Part shown: positions 31,401-40,400 of the stretch, in pieces
Layout of the letters: every line of letters begins with the position of its first letter
Numbering within the stretch: position 1 is the first letter of the stretch
Assembly: GCA_963682055.1 (NCBI GenBank)
Contig: OY821741.1
Location: 22,886,711-22,950,710, forward strand
DNA length: 64,000 nt
Origin: Primula veris
Taxonomy: Eukaryota; Streptophyta; Magnoliopsida; Ericales; Primulaceae
Direction of reading: 5' to 3'
Notes under the pieces: model-generated
What the model was told of the DNA's origin: nothing
What the model saw: the letters and a program-made list of their open reading frames with translations, nothing else
The model's database searches: none
Program-made: the position numbers and the translations under genes

Positions 31401-34400
31401 TCTCAGTGAAGGTACTGGGCTATTTATAGGCACTTATGCCTCATAGGATGTTGACAAATGTCTCCATCTCATGCGTCATCTCATGGGCTTTTCCAATGTG
31501 GGCCTTTACTAATTGGGCTAAGATATTTATGGTATAATTGCCTGTCCCTAAGTGTGGAAAGTACTTTTATACCATGGGTCTTATTATTCAAGCATTGGAT
31601 ACCCTCTAATAATGTTGGGGTCGATTTATACCCGAATAGATATATTCGGGTCAAATTTTTGTGTTCTATCAAGTGCTTCCTGACTTCTTCGGTGTGGTCT
31701 CCACGGCGAGGGAGTCATGATCGGTCTTACAAGGACGTTACTTCGGTCTTGCTATTCCCAATGTTTCATCGAGAAGCGTAATAGATTTATAACTGTTTCC
31801 TTGTGGCCATTCAATGCCATTGGGAAGTTCAAGAGGGTTATCTTGCTTCGAGGGGACCTTGCTGTATCTGCTCCCTTTGTACAACACTCTTTATAACGAT
31901 CCAATGGTATCCCCTCATGGATCTAGTGGAGATAACCTCCCTGAATACGTCGCCTATCTAGAGGAGGAGGTTAGGAAAGCACGTATTCATAAGAGGAGGT
32001 TTGCCTTTTTAGCGAAGGAAGCTCTTCGGGCCCCTGAACTGGAGGAAAAATTGGCCTCCTTGGAAGGAGATTATCAGATGGCCTTGGTCGAGAAGGGTTG
32101 GGCGCTTGCTCGGGTTAAAGAGCTCGAGGCATCTCGGGATAGGCACAAGAAGTCCAAGAGGGCTTACAAACTAGCCCTCAAAGAGTTTCATGCTCGGTCC
32201 AAGAAAAGGCCGGATGATGTTGAAGCAGGCTCTTCTGCTAAATAGTTCATTTTTGTAATTTCTTTTTTGTTTGACTGTGGCCTCTCTTTGTAATGGACTT
32301 TCTGGGATTAATAAAATATCTCTTTATTCTCATTCTTTGTTTGTTTTATGTTCCCAACGCAATTTGTCTTTACTGTATTTCTCTTTACCACGTGCGTGTG
32401 GCGTTACAATGGGTTTTCTTGAGCCTTGTGCATGACCTTATCCATTGAGCTTTCTTGAGCCTGGTGCACGATCTTATCCATTGAGCTTTCTTGAGCTTTG
32501 TGCGAAAAATCTTATTTAATACTTCTCAGATTATTGCACTTCCCCACAAGGCCATGGATGCAAATGCCTTTTCAAAATAATAGCACGAATCCAATACTCT
32601 TTTGAACAGTCATGTCTCTTTAATGCACACGCTTCTTTAAACCTTTTGGCAAACGGTTGTGATTCCCCACTTTACTGCCTCTCTTAATTCATTTATAAAT
32701 ACCCCTTTGAAGCTTGTCTTAATTCATAATCTCCCCATATATTCTTTCTGCTATATATATATATTATTATCCTGTAAATTGCCATGGTTGCCCCTTTTTC
32801 TGGGTCTGCTTTGGCCTTGAAAGTAGAGGCTTTTGAAGCCTCTTATGGTAATGTACTGACGATGTTAAGAGATGCTGAGGCAGAGTTGAGAGATGCGTTC
32901 TCATCATGCCGAGATGGTGAGGGAGTTGACTTGGCTGAGGGCCGAGTTGGACTATTGCAGGCGTGCTCATCAATCTTTGATCGATGAGAACAATGTTTTG
33001 AGGGGGAATCCTTCGCTACAAGATACTGTAATACCTGCGGGGCCCTCTCATCGATACCGACCAACTTCGCCCTAAGCGCCCTAATTTATTGCTTTATTCT
33101 CTTGCACTCTGTTTTATACTTTGTTTTTTTTTTTGTTTGTTTGTTTGGTTGTGTTTCTTGTTCGCTTTGCTCTTTGATGTAATCGATCTCCTTTGGATGT
33201 TTTGTCCTCTGATGTAATCGATTTCCTTTGGATGTTTTGTCCTCTGATGTAATGAACGCCTGTGTATTCCATCTTTATTAATGACACAAATATTTGTATC
33301 TTCTATTGCTCTTTTTATGTTGCATTTGTGGTTTGTCGTTTTCTGGAATGTCAGATCTTCTAACGTCTTGTCACCTTTCTCTCTTTCTGTACTGTACCCA
33401 CGTGATATCTGAGGCGTGTCAGATGGTCAAAGGTGCGTTTTCCCAAATGTCAGTCAAAAATGCGTGTTCCCAAGGGTTGTCAGTTAATGACGTACTCTTT
33501 GCTCTATAAATACTCTTCCTTCTTTCTTTAGGATGCATCCTCTTTCATAAACTTTTTATATTTGCTTTTCCCTCATCCCCATTTCCTTTTGTGGTATAAT
33601 AACTTTTAAGAATGTCTGAGCCAGTGGTGAGATATCATGCTCAGATGAAGGACTTGGATGCTGAGGTGTCTCGGGTCCGTCATCGAATGGCTGAACTTGA
33701 GAGGGAGTATGGGAATCTGGCCTTGAGCCTATCCTGAGGAAACTATCAAATGGGCTGAAATTTCAGCCCTAAGTCTGCAGCTCGACCAGTTGTTGTTGCG
33801 GAGGGGTCAATTGGCTAACTCTTGGTATGAGGCCGAGGAGATTTGGGATCAAGCTCAGGAAGAATTTGACAATGGTCCTCAGGGCTTAGCTAGCATGGTG
33901 GTTAAGAATGCTCGGCTTAGGGAACACATCGCTGCCCTTACTAGGGAAAATGAATGAATGGTGGTTATGAACTCCTCATACCAAGCTCGGTTAGATCACT
34001 CTGATCGGGTAGCTCCTCGGGGACCTTTCTCTCGGTCTGGCAGTTCGGTTTTCCCGCCCATTGATCCTTAATTTAATTGGGCCTGTTTTCTGATGTATTT
34101 TTCCCATTTTGTAATTTGTATTTTCTTTTCTGCATTTGAACTGTTGCACCTTTTCGTATTTCGTGCCTTTTCGTATGCTGAACTTTTTACACGCCTCGTA
34201 CTTTGTGCCCTTTGTATTGTGAACCGTTGCGACGGCTCGTACTTTGTGCCTTCTCGTATTTTGCGCCATTTGATTCCTTATAAATGCTCCTTATTGTTTG
34301 CCTTTTATTGTTAATTCGTCCTTTCTCTCTCCTGTTCTATAATACTTGTTTTTTCTAACTTGCTATTTTCTGAGATGGCTCCCATCACTAGATCTGCTTC

Positions 34401-37400
34401 CAAGATGAGGGTTCTTGAGGAGGAACCCCTTTTTACGTTGCCTCCTCGTTTTGAGGATTTGACTCCTCTTGAGTTGAAGGAGAGAGAGGTTGCGTGGTTG
34501 AAGGTGAAGCTCAAGTGTTCTGAGACTGAATGTAGAAGGTTTAAACAGTATTGGAACGAAGAGGTGGCTACTCGTTATGAAGCCGAGCAGAAGTGTAAAT
34601 CTCAATCTCATGCTTTGCAACAAGTGGAGATTGGTATTTACCACTTGATTAGGGAAAAGGAGCGCCTCGAGGAGCTTTTGGCGAAGAGGGATGCCGATGA
34701 GGGTGGTAGTTCTAGGGTTCAAAAATAGTAGGGGTGATCCCAGTTGCGGCAAGCATAGAGAAGTATCTTATTGTTTCTGTCTTCCTTTGGATACAATATC
34801 TTGTTACATCCACGGCAGAACTTCATGGTATTTCCCGCTTGATTAAGGAAAAGTCGAAGAAGGATGCCAGTGTGTGTGTGTGTGGGGGGGGGGGGTGCTT
34901 CTAAGTTTTGGGGATGGTTTTTGTAGTAATGTTTTTTCTTTTTGGTTGGATTGAATCCGTTGTAACTGGTTGTTTTCCCCCTTGTGGATGAATAAAAGTT
35001 ATTTAAAGAATTTTCCTCTGCTTAATTGTTTCTTCAATTTGAGATCATGTTCTCTACCTCGGTATGGGACACCGGGGTTATCCCCCCGGAGAGCGTTGCT
35101 AGACTTTAGGCTGAAGTGCAGTCGAGCTAGGAACGTTTTGCGTTTATCTTGTTCGGTGTCCCACATCGGTATTTGAATATTGCTCGACGGTTCTGGCAGT
35201 AGTATTGTTAGCGTATGTTGTATGTTTTTCGTGGTGGGGTCCACTGGCCGTTTATATAGGTTCAATGATGTGAACTGCATGGGTTAGTGTGATATGCTTT
35301 TTGACGTGGCAAGATCTAGAGCGTTGAATTTGGAAATATCTGACGGTGTTTGACTTTTCTGTGGCTGAAAAGAGGGAAACCTCTGTCACACGAAAGGACG
35401 GTTAATATTTTATTCCCTTTTTTGCGGCTCCACTCCTTTTATCTTCTTAAGTAACTCCTTTTGTTCTTTCCTCATAATTTCTCACATTCATATTCTCTCT
35501 CTAGAGTTTGTCTCTCTTTCTTAAAGAAAATCATCTGCTGCCAACCTTTCTTCAAAGAAAAAACATATTTGCTGCTGCACGCTCCTTACCACTAGAATGG
35601 CTGTAAGTGTGCCCCTGATTTCTGGGATTCTCTGTATACTTATTTGCTCGTTTTCTTGGTTTATTGCTCGTTGTTGTCGTGTTCTCCATTGATCTGTCCT
35701 TATTCCTCTGTAAAATTTTGTATTGGGTTGTTGGTGGATCTTTAACTGATTGGAAATTTCTTTTGTTAGGTTTGTGGTTAGGCTTAGGTTGTTTATGTTG
35801 ATTGGAAACTGTATGTGTTGTTGAATTTCTGGTGGATGTTTTTGGTGGTACTCCTTGCTGTATGTTTTGTATTAATGGGGTGTTTTTGCTGTTTTCTCAG
35901 GATTATTTCTCTCAATGCTTGGCCCAACTTGGTCAGTTTAATGAGGAAGAATTCAAAAGTCGTGCAGGAATACCTGCCGACGTGCATGTGCGTCCTCCAA
36001 CGTCCGAGGATGAGGCGCTTGGGCACGTGGCTGTAGGTGAGGTTGCCCTTCGGTCGTCGGCCCTTTTGACCGGTGGGTTGAAGCTCCCTCTTTCTGACTG
36101 GATGGTCTCCTTCTTTGAGGCCTTCCAAATTGCTCCCTGCCAACTCGGGCTGAACACCTACCGTATACTCAACGGTGTAAAGAGGCTGTCTGAATTGGCT
36201 AACGTGCCGGTGGAACTAAAGGATGTGCTTGGCATCTATGGGTTCCATTTTGATCTTGGGAGCTCGTACTTGAAGTCGGTGCGCTCATTTGCCCGACTTG
36301 TTATTGACCTTCCCGACACGAATAAGGAACACAACCTTGGTGTCGTGATCGTGTCCGGGATTTGGTGTCCTCTCGGTCGCCAGATCCCTGCTCCCGCTGA
36401 TGCTGCTCCCGAGCTCCCTATCCTTAGTGCTCCCAATCTTGAGGCTCTTCTGGCTCTCTGGAAATGGTGGGGGCCTGGTTCCACTAGGCAGGCAGACAGC
36501 CGTGCTGCTCCCAAGTTGCTTGGGTATGTGGCCGATCCGGGGAACAGGTGCACCCAAGCGCCTGTATTCCCTAATGAAACTGAGGCCGACTTTCTTTTCG
36601 TTGTTAAGCCTCGCATCTTATCTCTAAGTGGGAAGAAGACTGCTCGTTCTACTCGGCGTCGATCAGCTGAGCCTCGGGATGAGCCTTTAAGAGGGCGAGG
36701 ATCACTGAGTCCTCGAGGAGTGATGTGGTGCCTGAGGGGGGCCCAGATGAGGTGATGCAGGCTTCCCCGATATCGGTCGTCCCCCCCGAGGACAAGACAT
36801 CTCAAGTCGAGGTATGTGTATTGGTTGTCGTATCTGAATTTCCTGTTTTTATCTATTCATCTTTGATGTTGTCTTTCAGTTGTTAACTTCCTCGTTGGTT
36901 ATTCTCTCTCTGGCCCGATCTATGGGCGTTGTTTTGTTTCAGGGGTCGTTCGACGACTTGTTCAATCATGTGAACCTGGACGTGGGCATTGAAGAGGATA
37001 TTATGAATCTTCCTAATGTCTCGCCACCACGAGAGGTGGAGAAGGTGGCCGAGGAAGAGACCCCTGAGACTCGTCGTTTGGAAGAGGACGTGGGGGATGA
37101 AAGAGTAGAGGCTGCCGAGAAGGAGGTGGATGTCGTCCACAAGGAAATGGAGGTTGCCGGTAAGGAGGGGGGAGACGAGAACACTGCAAAGGTGCAGGTG
37201 GACAGGGAGGCAATGACCCGTTATATTGCTAGGTGCGGCGGGCACTTGTTGGAGTAGCCCCAAGCACTGAAGATGGGGTATACTGAGCTTCTGCCCCTCG
37301 CTTATAAGGACATGGCGGATATGGTTGCTTGTCCTGCAGTGACGGCCATTGAGCAGGCCAACTCTGATGTTCTCCGGGTATGGTTTATTTCACTCATTTT

Positions 37401-40400
37401 ATTTTTGACGTCCTTTGTTGGTATCTTATGTGGTTTTCTTGCAGGCTTTCCTCAGAACCGTTGAGCTGAGGGATCGGTTCACGGTGCTAGAGGCTGAGAA
37501 GTTGTTGGCTGAGCAAAATGCCAAGCTGTTGGCCGAAGAGAAGGCGGTGGCCGAGGATAAGGCCCGTGCTTTGGGTATGGCCGCAGAGTATGCCAAGTCG
37601 GTGGATGAGAATTTGCGGTTGTACCGAGATAATGAGAAGCTTGAGGCTGAGAATGTGCTTGTGACCGAGGAGAAGGCAAAGCTGGAGGCCGAGAAGAAGG
37701 TGTTGGAGGACCAATTGGCTTCGGTGAAGGCGGCTCGGGCAGAGGATCGGGAAAAGTTCACAAAGATTGTCAATTTCTATACATATGGCTCTCACGTCCG
37801 TGCATTGAATCTGGCGAGGGTGCCCCTTTCTAATCGTGCCTGGTCGGGTTTGATTTATCCGGCCCCGGATACGTCGCCTCCTATCCCCAAGGATTGGGCG
37901 AACATTCAGGATGAGGAGCTTCCCCGTCTGTCGGGGCAATCGACCTCCACTGCGCCCCGTCCTCATTCTGGGTCAGACTCTGCTACTCCTCGTTCTGTCA
38001 CTCCTCAGGCTTCTATCCTTCAGTCTTCTCCCCCTCAGGTTGATCCTTGAACCAGTTTCTCTTGTAAATGTTTTGCTCATGTAGGTCTTTGTTTTGGAGC
38101 CCGGTTTGTGGGCCGTTGTATAAACTATGAAATTCTTTTGGGGGAAATTTATAATATTTTTGCTCCATTGTCACAGTTTGGTATTTCGTTTTCGTTATCT
38201 TGTTCGTCATTGCTCATTGCTTGTTGGTAGTATTCGTATGCTTGAAGGTCATAACAATCGTGTCAAGTTGGTGGTCTGGTCCCGACCAAGTGTTAGTTTA
38301 GGTGAACGGTTAGGTAGTCCCGAGGGTCTTAGTTCGTCTCATATTGCTGAACTTAACTCGGCTCGTCGTGAGATCAAGGAGTTAAAATCTCATATCTCGG
38401 ACTTATCCACTCGTTTACACGATTTGGGCGAGAAATTCAGCAAGAAGACAGCCCATTATACTGTAAACAAGGGGAAAGCCAAAGTGATTCTCGGTGCACT
38501 TTGTCGGTCATGGGATGATGCCCGGGGCCGGGTGACGAGCATTTGGTGTTGGGGGCTGTCTTTGAAGATGCTGACCTTCTGTTATCGTTTGTCAAAGCTT
38601 ATTGGGCTCGAGCTCGTGCGTTAGAGGTGTATGATTACGCGAAGGGCACTTGTGGCGTTACTTGTGCGGAGCATATGGTGGATGCTATGGCTCGGGTAAC
38701 TCAGACCACTGCTACCCTGAATGACTTGGATTCTTCGGTGAAGAGTCGTTTTGGAGTCCAAATCACCTCTTTGCGGGATGTTCATTTTGCTGATGCTTTA
38801 GAGACCTCGGCTTCAGTCGAGGATTTGTCTGACTAAGCTTAGGAGTAACTTGTATTTTGACTTCTTCGCATGTAGCTTGTATAAAAGTATTCTTTATATT
38901 GACGCACTCTGTCGGTTTTATAGCTTTGTGACGAATATTTATCTGTCCCTCCCCCTTTACTTTTTTTTTGTAGGCACGTGCTATTTTGTCACACCAGGCT
39001 GGTTCCCCGACACTTGTTAATCCGGGGCAAGGACCTACTGGTGCTGCCCAGGATGAGGCCTCATCTGGTGTGGCGAATGAAGTGCGTGCCAATTGGCTCT
39101 ATGTTGACTTGATGGGGAAGAACAAGAAGCTTCATGCCCAGTGTGCTCGGCTCAAGGATAAATTAAGAGCCCAAGCGGCGTCGTTCCGTGATTACATGCG
39201 ACGCGCCGAGCATGTTGTTGAGGTACAGGAGCGTCGGTTAGACCGGTATTGGCGTTTGAAGGACAAGTACCTTGGTCAATTGAGATCACTGGTACCCCGG
39301 GCCAATGTCTTGACGAAGTATTTCCATGCCTCTTGTCTTAGGTATGATGCTTCAGTGGCCGTGGCCCTAGTTCGACAGCTGCCTTTGGACGACGCTCGTC
39401 TTAAGGAAGCTTCTGATGCTCACGAGCATGCGAAGGGGAAAGAGTTCTCAGCTCGGCTTGAAGTGGTGCAACGTGTCGGTGCCAATACGACCAACTTCGA
39501 TTCCTTTATTTCTCAGAAGCGTTTTGAGGGTGAGGATACAGATGAGGACACGGCGACGGATGACGAAGAGGTTGTGTTGGGTCATGCGCCGGCGTGCTCC
39601 TCATGTAGTAGTTCTTCTTAAGCAATTTTCCATTATTTTTCGAGCATTGTTGCCTCCGTAATGCGGGCTAGTATCATTTTGCTTTATTTGTTTATGCATG
39701 GATTGGATCTTCTTTCTGCATTGGTATTTCATTTATCGTATTTTTCCCTTGTTGTTTTCCTTGTTCGGTACTCTGTCGCCTCCGTAATGCGGGCTTGAAC
39801 TATTCAATACTCTTGTTTGACTCTTCGTATTGAATGGACTGGTACCTGTGTATGTGCCTCCGGTTCGTTGGAGGACTTGTGTGGGACTTTAACCCGGTTG
39901 CCTCCGGTTCGTTGGAGGACTTGTTCTTATACATGCCTCCGGTTCGTTGGAGGACTTGGTTCTTAGACATGCCTTTTGTTCGTCGAATGACTTGTTCGGG
40001 ACTTAAAACCCTGTTGCCTCCGGTTCGTTGGAGGACTTGGTTCTTTTTCTTTTTCTTGGACGTGCCTTCTATTCGTCGAAGGACTTGTTCGGGACTTAAG
40101 CCCTGTTGCCTCCGGTTCGTTGGAGGACTTGTTCTTATACATGCCTCCGGTTCGTTGGAGGACTTGGTTCTTGGACATGCCTTCTGTTCGTCGAAGGACT
40201 TGTTCGGGACTTAAACCCTGTTGCCTCCGGTTCGTTGGAGGACTTGTTCTTATACATGCCTCCGGTTCGTTGGAGGACTTGTTCTTTTTCTTTTTCTTAG
40301 ACATGCCTTCTGTTCGTCGAAGGACTTGTTTGGGACTTAAACCCTGTTGCCTCCGGTTCGTTGGAGGACTTGTTCTTATACATGCCTCCGGTTCGTTGGA

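Noticed and set aside
36285..36805. Minus-strand frames opposite gene 1 exon 2
   Set aside because: Shadows of the GC-rich plus-strand exon; the plus-strand reading has splice sites and a domain.
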